Position numbers and translations under genes: made by a program
In this document: positions 7,370 through 14,699 of the stretch, piece after piece
How the letters are laid out: every line of letters starts with the position of its first letter
How positions within the stretch are numbered: the stretch's first letter is position 1
The notes under the pieces: model-generated
What the model was told of the DNA's origin: nothing
The model's database searches: none
What the model saw: only the letters and a program-made list of their open reading frames with translations
NCBI GenBank assembly: GCA_915275065.1
Contig: CAJZGD010000014.1
Location: forward strand, 1-17,985
DNA length: 17,985 nt
From: an uncultured Corynebacterium sp.
Lineage (GTDB): Bacteria; Actinomycetota; Actinomycetes; Mycobacteriales; Mycobacteriaceae
Direction of reading: 5' to 3'

Positions 7370-8947
7370 ATGTCCCATCATTCCCTACCAAAAAAGTGGC
7401 GGCGCAGTGCCGTCACGGTTGTCCTTGTTCCCAGCCTCATGTGCGGTGGTCACACGGTTGTTGCCCCCACCGCAGCGGCCGCACCGGCGAGCTCTGCGGG
7501 GAGCGTAGGCAGCAGCACAGGCAGCGCAGGATTACCGGGGATTCCCGATAACATCATCCGGGTGTTAGGCCCAGCATTGCCGATCGTGGCATTCCTTGCG
7601 ACGGTCTTTGCTGCGGCAACCGCATTCTCCCGGTCCGGCTCCCACACCTCCCACAGCTCCAGCACCAGCACGAATCCCTCCCCCAGCGCTTCGGCTGGAG
7701 CTGCCGCCTCCAGCGAGTCGCAACAACCAACAACCCCCAGCACCAGTGTTGAAGCCCCCGCGCCTACCGCGTCGGAGCATCCGACCGTGACTGCCGAGGC
7801 GGCACGCCCCGTCCAAACGAATGGGACCACAAACCAAGGGTCAAAAACTGGTTCTTCCAGCTCCAATAATCGGGGTGCCGGCACCACCGGTGGGGCGTCG
7901 ACAAGCACAGCCCCGTGGAAACCGGAGGCTGGGACGGAAGACACAAGCCAGCAAATCCAGCGGCTGCTTGATGAAATCAACAAACCCCGGATAGCGAAGC
8001 ATCTACAGCCGGTGACGTTGGATACCGCGTTGAGCGCGAAGCAGCAGGCCCGGGCCGACGAGTTTTTAAAGAGCGGCGGTCGGGTGTTCGACGATTCGGG
8101 TTCCGTTGTGATTGTCAGCGGCGCGGACCCGGTGGAGTCCTACCAGAAAACCCTGAAAGAGCAGGATTATTTCCGCCAACTGGCGGAACGGCCGGATGTC
8201 ACCAAGGTGGGTATTGGCCTGGCCGGCAACGAGGACGGTTCCTGGTGGGGTGGCTTCGTGCACTTCCAGTCGGAGGGCGAGGCACTGTCAACCAATGAGC
8301 AGCGCATGACGAAGCTGGTGGAAAAGCTCAATGCGGCACGGGCCGCCCGGGGTGCCGGGGCGCTGCAGTTGGCTCCCGCGTTCAACCCGGAGGAACAGCA
8401 ATGGGCCCAGCACATGAAGGACCAAAATAAGGCCTATTACCAGGGCTATTTCCGGGCTGTGGGCCGTAACCGTGACCCGCTGGCCGTGGTGGATTCGTGG
8501 GACACCCCAGGTTTCCGGGAAATTCTCACCGGGAAGAAATACACGCATGTGGCGATCGGCCTGGTGCAAAGCGGCAATGAATGGTTCGTGTCGGCACGGC
8601 CGCTCACTGCCGGCCAAATAGCCAGCGACCAGCAGCGTATCGACACCATTGTGCGGCAGATTAATGCGGAGCGGGCGAAGAAAAACCTCGCCGCGCTCAC
8701 TCTTGATGCTAAGTTGAGCGCCAGCATGCAAAGCAATGCCGAGAAGTTCAGCCGAAGTCAGCGGGTGTCCTTCCCCCTGCCGCGGCGGGTGGTGCTTGAC
8801 CTGACAGCTGACCCCACCGAGTCTGTGTCCACATGGTTGGGAGACAAAGACAGCCACGACGTCATCATGAATCCGAAGGCCACCAAGGTGGGGGTGGCGC
8901 TGGCGCAGAATAATGGACTGTTCGGCGTCGCAGGAATCATCAACTAG
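7370..8947 (+). CDS. Secreted or membrane-anchored protein with three tandem degenerate CAP (SCP/PR-1)-like modules
   Basis: Starting at ATG 7370 (AGAGG at 7361-7365) the product is 525 aa; an in-frame TTG at 7355 has no good ribosome-binding site. Residues 1 to about 38 form an export signal (KKWRR, a hydrophobic stretch, then APTAAAA). A second hydrophobic segment at about 62-86 could anchor it. A Ser/Thr/Pro/Ala-rich linker runs to about 190. Three repeats follow at about 195-299, 312-412 and 423-525. Each opens with an amphipathic helix of the form I..L...IN..R...L..L.LD..LS and closes with a K.VGVALA/K.VGIGLA-like strand. This matches the start and end of CAP domains; only the third keeps a W...DSH-like segment (His about 496). 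The function is unknown. The stop overlaps the rlmN stop at CTAG 8944-8947. Confidence 0.8.
   Translation: MSHHSLPKKWRRSAVTVVLVPSLMCGGHTVVAPTAAAAPASSAGSVGSSTGSAGLPGIPDNIIRVLGPALPIVAFLATVFAAATAFSRSGSHTSHSSSTSTNPSPSASAGAAASSESQQPTTPSTSVEAPAPTASEHPTVTAEAARPVQTNGTTNQGSKTGSSSSNNRGAGTTGGASTSTAPWKPEAGTEDTSQQIQRLLDEINKPRIAKHLQPVTLDTALSAKQQARADEFLKSGGRVFDDSGSVVIVSGADPVESYQKTLKEQDYFRQLAERPDVTKVGIGLAGNEDGSWWGGFVHFQSEGEALSTNEQRMTKLVEKLNAARAARGAGALQLAPAFNPEEQQWAQHMKDQNKAYYQGYFRAVGRNRDPLAVVDSWDTPGFREILTGKKYTHVAIGLVQSGNEWFVSARPLTAGQIASDQQRIDTIVRQINAERAKKNLAALTLDAKLSASMQSNAEKFSRSQRVSFPLPRRVVLDLTADPTESVSTWLGDKDSHDVIMNPKATKVGVALAQNNGLFGVAGIIN
7952..8944 (+). repeat. Three diverged CAP-like protein modules in tandem
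   Basis: Module 1 spans 7952-8266, module 2 8303-8605 and module 3 8636-8944. They share the opening LLDEIN / LVEKLNAARAARG / IVRQINAERAKKN and the closing VTKVGIGLA / YTHVAIGLV / ATKVGVALA. The similarity is visible at the protein level only. Confidence 0.7.
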
Positions 8948-10050
8948 GCGGTAGCGTGGTTTTCGGCGGCGAGCTGCCCGCAGGCGGCGGCGATTTCCTG
9001 CCCCTTCGTGTCCCGAACGGTGCAGGTCACCCCCTGGGCAATGACCCGGCGCACGAACTCCGCCTGCTGTTCCCGCGGCGAGGCATCCCACTTCGACCCT
9101 GGGGTCGGATTCAGCGGAATGAGATTCACATGGGCTTTCGACCCCAGGGCCTTGTGCAGCTTTTTACCCAACAGATCGGCCCGCCATCCTTGATCATTAA
9201 TGTCACGGATGAGGGCGTATTCAATGGAGACCCGCCGGCCAGACCGGTCCGCGTAATAGGCGGCGGCGTCCAGCACTTCAGCCACGGACCAGCGGTTATT
9301 CACCGGAACCAGGGTGTCTCGAAGCTCATCGTCGGGGGTGTGCAAGGAAACCGCCAAGGTGACCGAGAGGTTTTCGTCGGCAAGCTTGCGGATCATCGGG
9401 GCCATCCCCACCGTCGATACAGTCACATTGCGTTGCGATATCCCAAACCCTTGGGGCACGGGAGCGGTGATTTGCCGCACCGCGGACACCACCCGCTTAT
9501 AGTTCGCTAACGGCTCCCCCATGCCCATGAACACAATGTTCGAGAGCCGACTTCCCTCGGCCACCATGGTGCGGGCCGCCGACCGAACCTGGTCGATGAT
9601 TTCCCCGGTGGAAAGGTTACGGTCCAACCCCGCCTGACCGGTGGCACAGAACGGGCAGGCCATGCCGCACCCCGCCTGGGAGGAAATGCACAAGGTGGCG
9701 CGGTTGGGGTAGCGCATGAGCACGGATTCCAGCAGGGTTCCGTCATGCAACCGCCATAGGGTTTTGTGGGTTTCCCCATCATCCGCCGTCACTTGCCGCA
9801 CCGGGGTCATGAGCGTGGGAAATAATGCCTCGGCAACGGTCTCTCGAACCGCGGCGGGCAGGTCCGTCATGGTGCGCGGATCGGCCTCTAGCCGGCCATA
9901 GTAGTGTTTGGCCAGCTGGTTGGCCCGAAATTTCGGCAGGCCTAAATCCGCCAGGGCCGCAATCCGCTGGTCTGGGGTGAGGTCGGCGAAGTGTTTCGGC
10001 GGCATGGCGCGCCGGGGGGTGGAAAAATTCAAGGGGATGGGTGTAGGCAT
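8944..10050 (-). CDS. rlmN: Dual-specificity 23S rRNA/tRNA adenine C2-methyltransferase (radical SAM)
   Basis: The enzyme methylates A2503 of 23S rRNA and A37 of some tRNAs. Starting at ATG 10050 it is 368 aa and begins MPTPIPLNF. The radical-SAM cluster motif CGMACPFC provides C128, C132 and C135. GMGEPLANY lies at about 176-184 for AdoMet binding. The C-terminal CTVRDTKG cysteine (about 343), which with an upstream Cys forms the methyl-transfer pair, is present. An in-frame ATG at 10146 would add 32 residues (MGVAKPCWIT...) that do not look like the family, so I prefer 10050, although its ribosome-binding site is weak (GTGGGT). The gene converges on the CAP-repeat gene with a 4-bp stop overlap. 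Confidence 0.95.
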   Translation of the reverse strand: MPTPIPLNFSTPRRAMPPKHFADLTPDQRIAALADLGLPKFRANQLAKHYYGRLEADPRTMTDLPAAVRETVAEALFPTLMTPVRQVTADDGETHKTLWRLHDGTLLESVLMRYPNRATLCISSQAGCGMACPFCATGQAGLDRNLSTGEIIDQVRSAARTMVAEGSRLSNIVFMGMGEPLANYKRVVSAVRQITAPVPQGFGISQRNVTVSTVGMAPMIRKLADENLSVTLAVSLHTPDDELRDTLVPVNNRWSVAEVLDAAAYYADRSGRRVSIEYALIRDINDQGWRADLLGKKLHKALGSKAHVNLIPLNPTPGSKWDASPREQQAEFVRRVIAQGVTCTVRDTKGQEIAAACGQLAAENHATA

Positions 10051-10248
10051 AACCCACACATCATGCCATGTTTTCTTCACCACGTCGATTCGACATAGCA
10101 GCACTGATTCCATTGCGGTTATCCAGCATGGCTTTGCGACGCCCACGGCTCAGATATGCAGACGCGTAGAAAATCACATACCTGCACTATGAGGAAACCG
10201 TATCCTAGAAGAATTGTGTTCCTGCGGTAACTACAGTTGAATAAGGCT

Positions 10249-10830
10249 ATGGCTAAAGACCCCATGAACAATCCCACACATTCTGATGTGTCATCTGAAC
10301 CGCTAGAAAGCTCAACAAAGTCGGGCGCCTCGAACTCCCGCACCCCGACCACCTCGGCGAAAGCCCACGACCTGGGTGATGCTGCCAAGCAATCCCCTGC
10401 GGCCTCTGGTTCCCCGACCGCCCCGGTGCACCCGACCGCGGACACCGCACCCCGCACGACGACTAAAAAACCTGCTAAGAAATCTGCCGAATCTCCCGCA
10501 ACGCCTGCACATCCGGTGAAGGGATCCTTCGCTGGTGGCACTTGGATCGCCCTGATCGCCGGCGCACTGCTGCTCATTGTGCTGCTGGTGTTTATCATGC
10601 AAAACCAGAATCAAGTGGATTTGGTGCTGTTTGCCTGGAATTTCCGGTTCCCGGCCGGGATCGGTTTCTTGTTAGCCGCCATCGGTGGGGCGCTCATTAT
10701 GGCGTTAGTGGGTGGTGTGCGGATGTTCCAGCTGCGCCGCCAAATCATTAAAACCAACAAGAACCTTGTCGAAGTCGCCAGCCTTGCCCGCGCCACCGAC
10801 GAAGAGTCCGGTAAGGAAATCACCCGATAA
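10249..10830 (+). CDS. LapA/DUF1049-domain membrane protein with a long disordered N-terminus
   Basis: The product is about 193 aa. Residues 1 to about 95 are Ser/Thr/Pro/Ala/Lys-rich and probably disordered in the cytoplasm (TTTKKPAKKSAESPATPAHP). Two helices follow, about 99-117 and 136-157, flanking the short loop FIMQNQNQVDLVLFAWNFRFPAG. This helix-loop-helix with the NQ..V motif is typical of the LapA (lipopolysaccharide assembly protein A, DUF1049) domain; a role in LPS cannot apply to a corynebacterium. A basic, coiled-coil-like tail (LRRQIIKTNKNLVEVASL) ends the protein. The start is uncertain: TTG 10237, ATG 10249 and ATG 10264 are in frame and none has a good ribosome-binding site. 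It is divergent from rlmN and ends in a strong terminator at 10901. Confidence 0.8.
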   Translation: MAKDPMNNPTHSDVSSEPLESSTKSGASNSRTPTTSAKAHDLGDAAKQSPAASGSPTAPVHPTADTAPRTTTKKPAKKSAESPATPAHPVKGSFAGGTWIALIAGALLLIVLLVFIMQNQNQVDLVLFAWNFRFPAGIGFLLAAIGGALIMALVGGVRMFQLRRQIIKTNKNLVEVASLARATDEESGKEITR

Positions 10831-10900
10831 GCTGCTCCGGTGCCCCAACGATTCGGGGCGCCGGGCTGGCAGTTCAAGCCTATTAAGGGCCCATACTGTG

Positions 10901-10953
10901 GCCGGCTACTCCCCCATGCCAGTGCAAGCATGGGGCCACCGGCAATAATTTTT
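10901..10953 (+). terminator. Terminator downstream of the LapA-domain gene
   Basis: Nested arms GCCGG (10901-10905) with CCGGC (10939-10943) and CCCCATGC (10912-10919) with GCATGGGG (10928-10935) form a two-part stem, followed by AATAATTTTT. The T-run is only on the + side, so it serves the LapA-domain gene rather than cdsA. Confidence 0.75.
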
Positions 10954-10984
10954 GCTGGCGGCGCCCCCGCCATGAATGTTCCCG

Positions 10985-11938
10985 CTATAGTGCAATGACC
11001 GAAAGCACCAGCCAGGTCACCATGGCTGAGGGCAGCATGCCGTCGAGTCGATCCATGACTCCCCCATGCCCAGGGACCATGTTGGACATGTCCTTGATCC
11101 CTAATTCTCGTTTGAATTGGGACTCCAATAGGTCGCCCAGGGTGGCGCACACCGCCAGCCCGAACCCTAAAAGTACTCCCCACCACCAGTCGTAATACAG
11201 GAGGTTGCCCACCATGAGCGCCCCCACCACGGCACTGGAAATGGTGGATCCGGCGAAGCCTTCCCAGGATTTTTTGGGGCTGACTGTGGGCGCCATGGGG
11301 TGGGATCCGAACATTACCCCGGCAATGTATCCGCCGGTGTCGGAGGCGATGACGCACAGCATGAATGTGATGATGAACATGGATCCGGGCACGTCGTCAT
11401 GCCCGCGCAGCAAACTCATCATGGCGGCGAAACTGCCGAACAGGGGAATCCACGTCAGTATAAACACTCCCATGGAGGTGTCACGCACATAATTTTTCGG
11501 CCCTTGCTTCCCCTGTTTTTCCGACTGGTCCGGCTGGGAAGGTGCCCCAGAATCTGAGCCCTGCTGCGGCTGCGGGTGGCGTTGTTCCGCGGCTGGCCCG
11601 GCGTAAAACAGTCGGGAAAACATGAGCAGCAGCACGGCAGCAACAAAGCCGGACACCAACCCGGTCGTGCCGAACGGCCACGAAAGCCACAGCATCAATT
11701 GTCCACCGAAAAGCAGGCACCAGCGTTGCACCACATAACCGGCCTCGGTGACTCGGGTGATGACTTCCCACTGCCCTAACAATATGGCGAGCGCCACCAG
11801 CGGGTACCAGCCGAAGGGGATGACGAAGATAGCGAGAAGCACGATGGTAAACAGACCAATGCCCACCGGAATGGCGGCCTTCAAATCACGGCCGGCCGAA
11901 TTTTTGGGCTTGGGTATATGGGGTGGGGTTTTCTTCAT
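10985..11938 (-). CDS. cdsA: Phosphatidate cytidylyltransferase (CDP-diacylglycerol synthase)
   Basis: This 317-aa polytopic membrane enzyme makes CDP-diacylglycerol from phosphatidic acid and CTP, the precursor of phosphatidylinositol, cardiolipin and related lipids. Family motifs are SPKKSWEGFAG (220-230) and the C-terminal signature GDLLESQFKRELGIKD...VPGHGGVMDRLD (about 268-299). ASDTGGYIAG (198-207) precedes them. Several hydrophobic helices are visible from residue 22. Residues about 115-148 form a Gln/Ser/Pro/Lys-rich, low-complexity loop (EQRHPQPQQGSDSGAPSQPD...), which looks like an inserted cytoplasmic linker. ATG 11938 is preceded by GGAG 4 bp away. It is on the same strand as frr and pyrH, but a 218-bp gap with hairpins separates it from frr, so it may have its own promoter. 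Confidence 0.95.
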   Translation of the reverse strand: MKKTPPHIPKPKNSAGRDLKAAIPVGIGLFTIVLLAIFVIPFGWYPLVALAILLGQWEVITRVTEAGYVVQRWCLLFGGQLMLWLSWPFGTTGLVSGFVAAVLLLMFSRLFYAGPAAEQRHPQPQQGSDSGAPSQPDQSEKQGKQGPKNYVRDTSMGVFILTWIPLFGSFAAMMSLLRGHDDVPGSMFIITFMLCVIASDTGGYIAGVMFGSHPMAPTVSPKKSWEGFAGSTISSAVVGALMVGNLLYYDWWWGVLLGFGLAVCATLGDLLESQFKRELGIKDMSNMVPGHGGVMDRLDGMLPSAMVTWLVLSVIAL

Positions 11939-12038
11939 CGTGCTCCACGTCTATTGGGATATGGCTCATAACCCGCTGGGGTTTGGCGTTGGTGCTGTGT
12001 GGCGGCTACCGCCATGGGCAAAGGGTTTCTAGCAAAGA

Positions 12039-12070
12039 ATCCCCAGGATTGTGTGCTCATCCCTGGGGAT
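12039..12070 (-). terminator. Candidate terminator downstream of frr
   Basis: ATCCCCAGG (12039-12047) and CCTGGGGAT (12062-12070) form a perfect 9-bp stem with a 14-nt loop. Read on the minus strand it is followed by TTCTTT, a weak U-rich tail, about 90 bp after the frr stop. Confidence 0.45.
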
Positions 12071-12075
12071 CACGC

Positions 12076-12108
12076 ATGCAATAATTATGCAGCAATCATG
12101 CGGTAATA
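12076..12108. repeat. Three 11-bp-phased ATGC iterons between frr and cdsA
   Basis: ATGCAATAATT (12076), ATGCAGCAATC (12087) and ATGCGGTAATA (12098) start exactly 11 bp apart, about 140 bp upstream of cdsA. Helical phasing suggests protein binding, possibly a cdsA operator, but chance is not excluded. Confidence 0.35.
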
Positions 12109-12119
12109 CATGGTTACAG

Positions 12120-12153
12120 CAGGTAAGCGTAAGCAGTTCATCACGCTTACCTG
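12120..12153 (-). other. Perfect 11-bp hairpin directly after the frr stop
   Basis: CAGGTAAGCGT (12120-12130) and ACGCTTACCTG (12143-12153) flank a 12-nt loop; the hairpin begins 3 nt after the frr stop codon. No U-tract follows on either strand. It may stabilise the 3' end of the mRNA or work together with the second hairpin at 12039. Confidence 0.6.
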
Positions 12154-12156
12154 TAC

Positions 12157-12714
12157 TTACACTTCCATGAGTTCCGCTTCTTTTTTCTGCACCACTTCAT
12201 CGACGGCGGCCACATATTTTTGGGTGATCTTATCAAGCTCTTTTTCGGCGGCCTGCACTTCGTCTTCACCAGCATCGCCATCCTTGTTGATTTTCTTCAG
12301 CTGGTCCATGCCCTTGCGGCGCACATTGCGGATGGCGATTTTACCGTCCTCACCTTTGGACTTGGCGAGCTTTACCATGTCGCGGCGGCGTTCCTCGGTC
12401 AGCTGGGGGATGGTCACGCGCAGCACCTGACCGTCGTTGGTGGGGTTCACACCCAGGTCCGAGTTGCGGATAGCGTTTTCGATCACGCCCATCATGGACA
12501 TTTCGTAGGGTTTAATGAGCATCATGCGGGCTTCAGGCACCGACACTGTGGCCATTTGGGTGATGGGGGTGGGCACGCCATAATAATCGGCAACCACCGC
12601 GTTGAACATGGCGGGGTTGGCCCGGCCGGTGCGAATGGTGGTGAGTTCTTCGCGGGTGCGGTCCACGGTGGTACTCATGTGTTCTTCGCATTCCAGCAAA
12701 ATTTCGTCGATCAT
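12157..12714 (-). CDS. frr: Ribosome recycling factor
   Basis: Starting at ATG 12714 (AAGGA 7 bp upstream) the protein is 185 aa, the standard length. It begins MIDEILLECEEHMSTTVDRTREEL. With EF-G it splits post-termination ribosomes. Typical motifs are IRTGRANPAMFNAV, YYGVPTPITQMA, NDGQVLRVTIPQLTEERRRD and the C-terminal helix with DELxxITQKYV-like sequence (KELDKITQKYVAAVDEVVQKKEAELM). An in-frame ATG at 12774 would add 20 residues not found in the family and is not used. It follows pyrH by 159 bp on the same strand, the order usual in bacteria. Two hairpins lie downstream. Confidence 0.97.
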   Translation of the reverse strand: MIDEILLECEEHMSTTVDRTREELTTIRTGRANPAMFNAVVADYYGVPTPITQMATVSVPEARMMLIKPYEMSMMGVIENAIRNSDLGVNPTNDGQVLRVTIPQLTEERRRDMVKLAKSKGEDGKIAIRNVRRKGMDQLKKINKDGDAGEDEVQAAEKELDKITQKYVAAVDEVVQKKEAELMEV

Positions 12715-12873
12715 GGTGAATTCCTTTATATGAGGCAGGTTGAAATGGGCAGGTTGACGTGTGTCTTCCTTCATTTAGGCTAGCAACAAGCGGTAGGCAA
12801 GCAGAAATTATCGCAGCCCACTTGAGCCATAAGATTTGCTACGCCCTTGTGCTTGTTGACGCTTACCGGTCGG

Positions 12874-13605
12874 CTAGGATTGCACCAGTGTGCCGATCTG
12901 CGCCCCCGAGCAGGCTCGGGCAATGTTGCCTTCTTCCAAAAGATTGAACACAAGAATCGGCATGTTATTGTCCATGCACAGCGAAAACGCCGTGGCGTCG
13001 GCCACCCGCAGGCCCCGTTCGATAACTTCCCGCGGTGTGATGTCGGAGAAAAATTCCGCATCCGGGTTGGTGCGGGGATCGTCGGAGTACACGCCATCGA
13101 CGGCTTTGGCCATGAGCAGTACTTCACAGTCGATTTCCAGGGCGCGTTGCGCCGCGGTGGTGTCGGTGGAAAAGTACGGCATGCCCATGCCGGCGCCGAA
13201 AATGACCACGCGTCCTTTTTCCAGGTGGCGTTTCGCTCGCAGCGGCAGGTAGGGTTCAGCCACCTGTGCCATGTTGATGGCGGTTTGTACCCGGCAGTCT
13301 ATGCCTTCTTGCTCTAGGAAGTCTTGCAGCGCCAAACAGTTCATGACCGTGCCGAGCATGCCCATGTAGTCCGACCGGTTCCGATCCAACCCGCGTTGTT
13401 GCAATTGTGCGCCGCGGAAGAAGTTACCGCCGCCAATAACAACCGCTACCTGCACCCCATCGCGGGCCACGCTGGCTATCTGCCGTGCCACATTAGAAAC
13501 CACATCGGGGTCAATACCTACCGACCCGCCGCCGAACATTTCACCTCCCAGTTTCAGCATTACACGTTGGTAACCACCGGAGCGTTTGGTGAGATTATCG
13601 GTCAT
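12874..13605 (-). CDS. pyrH: Uridylate kinase (UMP kinase)
   Basis: This 243-aa amino-acid-kinase-family enzyme phosphorylates UMP to UDP with ATP, in pyrimidine nucleotide synthesis. Visible motifs are the N-terminal phosphate-binding KLGGEMFGG (18-26), IGGGNFFRG (57-65), the nucleotide-binding FGAGMGMPYFSTDTTAAQRA (136-155), and KAVDGVYSDDPRTNPDA (167-183). The C-terminal AQIGTLV is also typical. The start at 13605 gives a short hydrophilic leader MTDNLTKRSGGYQ; GGAAGG lies about 13 bp upstream. It sits between tsf, whose terminator lies at 13716-13745, and frr. It is therefore probably transcribed from a promoter in the 13606-13715 gap, which contains no gene. Confidence 0.96.
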   Translation of the reverse strand: MTDNLTKRSGGYQRVMLKLGGEMFGGGSVGIDPDVVSNVARQIASVARDGVQVAVVIGGGNFFRGAQLQQRGLDRNRSDYMGMLGTVMNCLALQDFLEQEGIDCRVQTAINMAQVAEPYLPLRAKRHLEKGRVVIFGAGMGMPYFSTDTTAAQRALEIDCEVLLMAKAVDGVYSDDPRTNPDAEFFSDITPREVIERGLRVADATAFSLCMDNNMPILVFNLLEEGNIARACSGAQIGTLVQS

Positions 13606-13715
13606 TGGTGTATCTATACCTTCCCATTGCTATGAGCTTGTCGACGACCCCAAAGTCTACCCGCTATAGGGGCACATTACCCACATGCTGCGCCGGCTTG
13701 AGTCGTCGAAAAGTG

Positions 13716-13745
13716 AAAAAATACCCCCATGTAGTGCATGGGGGT
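13716..13745 (-). terminator. Rho-independent terminator of tsf
   Basis: On the minus strand ACCCCCATG, a 5-nt loop and CATGGGGGT form a perfect 9-bp stem followed by ATTTTTT. It starts 15 bp after the tsf stop and separates rpsB-tsf from pyrH-frr. Confidence 0.93.
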
Positions 13746-13759
13746 GGTGGTGTCGACGC

Positions 13760-14587
13760 TTAGCTTTGGCCGACTTCGAACCGAACGAACCCGGTCAGGG
13801 TTGCACCGGCGGCATCCATGAGCTGCTTCACGGACTTCTTGCCGTCAGCAACCGACGGCTGTTCCAGCAGCACGATGTCCTTGTAGAAGCCGTTCAGGCG
13901 CCCCTCAACGATCTTCGGAATGGCCTGCTCGGGCTTGCCTTCCTGGCGGGTGATTTCTTCCGCAATGGCACGCTCCTTGTCCACAACCTCGGCCGGGACG
14001 TCTTCGCGGGTCAGGTAGCGGGCCTTCAGGGCGGCAACCTGCAGTGCGGCATTGTGGGCGGCAGCCTCGGCGTCGGCACCGTCGCCCTTGTAGGCCACGA
14101 GCACGCCCACTGCGGGGGGCAGGCCGGCGGCACGCTGGTGCAGGTACACGGACACGTGATCGCCTTCGAGGGTGGCGACGCGACGCAGCTGCATTTTCTC
14201 GCCAATCTTGGCGGACAACTCCAGGATTGCCTCGCCGGCGGGCTTGCCATCAACCTCAACAGCAGCCAGCTCTTCCGGGGTGTTGGCCTTGGCCGCTGCG
14301 GCAGCGTCGGCGACTTTCTGGGCGAATTCAATGAATTCGGCGCTCTTAGCCACGAAGTCGGTTTCGGCGTTGACTTCAACCAGGGTGGTGCCGGACACAG
14401 CAACCAAACCTTCTAGGGCATTGCGCTCGGCGCGCTTGCCCACGTCTTTAGCGCCTTTGATGCGCAGGATTTCGACGGCCTTGTCAAAGTCACCATCGGT
14501 CTCGACCAATGCTTTCTTGCAGTCACTCATGCCGGCGCCGGTGACCTCGCGGAGCTTCTTAACATCTGCTGCGGTGAAATTCGCCAT
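13760..14587 (-). CDS. tsf: Translation elongation factor Ts
   Basis: This 275-aa protein is the nucleotide exchange factor that regenerates EF-Tu-GTP. The N-terminal UBA-like domain MANFTAADVKKLREVTGAGMSDCKKAL is canonical. It is followed by GDFDKAVEILRIKGAK and the core motif VEVNAETDFVAKSAEF, which contacts EF-Tu. The length and the position right after rpsB are as usual. A GGAGGAT sequence lies about 13 bp before the ATG. The 112-bp gap to rpsB holds a 10-bp hairpin that may tune tsf expression relative to rpsB. A strong terminator closes the unit. Confidence 0.97.
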   Translation of the reverse strand: MANFTAADVKKLREVTGAGMSDCKKALVETDGDFDKAVEILRIKGAKDVGKRAERNALEGLVAVSGTTLVEVNAETDFVAKSAEFIEFAQKVADAAAAAKANTPEELAAVEVDGKPAGEAILELSAKIGEKMQLRRVATLEGDHVSVYLHQRAAGLPPAVGVLVAYKGDGADAEAAAHNAALQVAALKARYLTREDVPAEVVDKERAIAEEITRQEGKPEQAIPKIVEGRLNGFYKDIVLLEQPSVADGKKSVKQLMDAAGATLTGFVRFEVGQS

Positions 14588-14644
14588 GGTAGGGGCGATC
14601 CTCCTCGGTAAATGGGGATGGGAAAATTATGGGGTATGGGCATT

Positions 14645-14679
14645 GAAGCCCTCAACAACAATGTCGTGATGAGGGCTTC
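14645..14679 (-). promoter_or_regulatory. Hairpin in the rpsB-tsf spacer
   Basis: GAAGCCCTCA (14645-14654) and TGAGGGCTTC (14670-14679) form a perfect 10-bp stem with a 15-nt loop. No U-tract follows on the minus strand, so it may be a processing or attenuation element. A near-palindrome CCGAATA-T-TATTCGG at 14693-14707 overlaps the rpsB stop. Confidence 0.55.
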
Positions 14680-14699
14680 GCGGCTTATCTTACCGAATA

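Noticed and set aside
10084..10094. GTCGATTCGAC palindrome upstream of rlmN
   Set aside because: Short, single and without context; expected by chance in GC-rich DNA.
10051..10146. N-terminal extension of RlmN from ATG 10146
   Set aside because: The 32 extra residues do not look like the family, and the start at 10050 gives the expected length of about 368 aa.
12220..12783. A 187-aa + strand open frame opposite frr, rich in Gly, His and Phe
   Set aside because: Its composition is typical of the reverse strand of a real gene, and frr is unambiguous.
12784..12858. CAACAAGC / GCTTGTTG inverted repeat in the pyrH-frr gap
   Set aside because: The arms are 8 bp with about 59 bp between them, so a stable or functional structure is not convincing.
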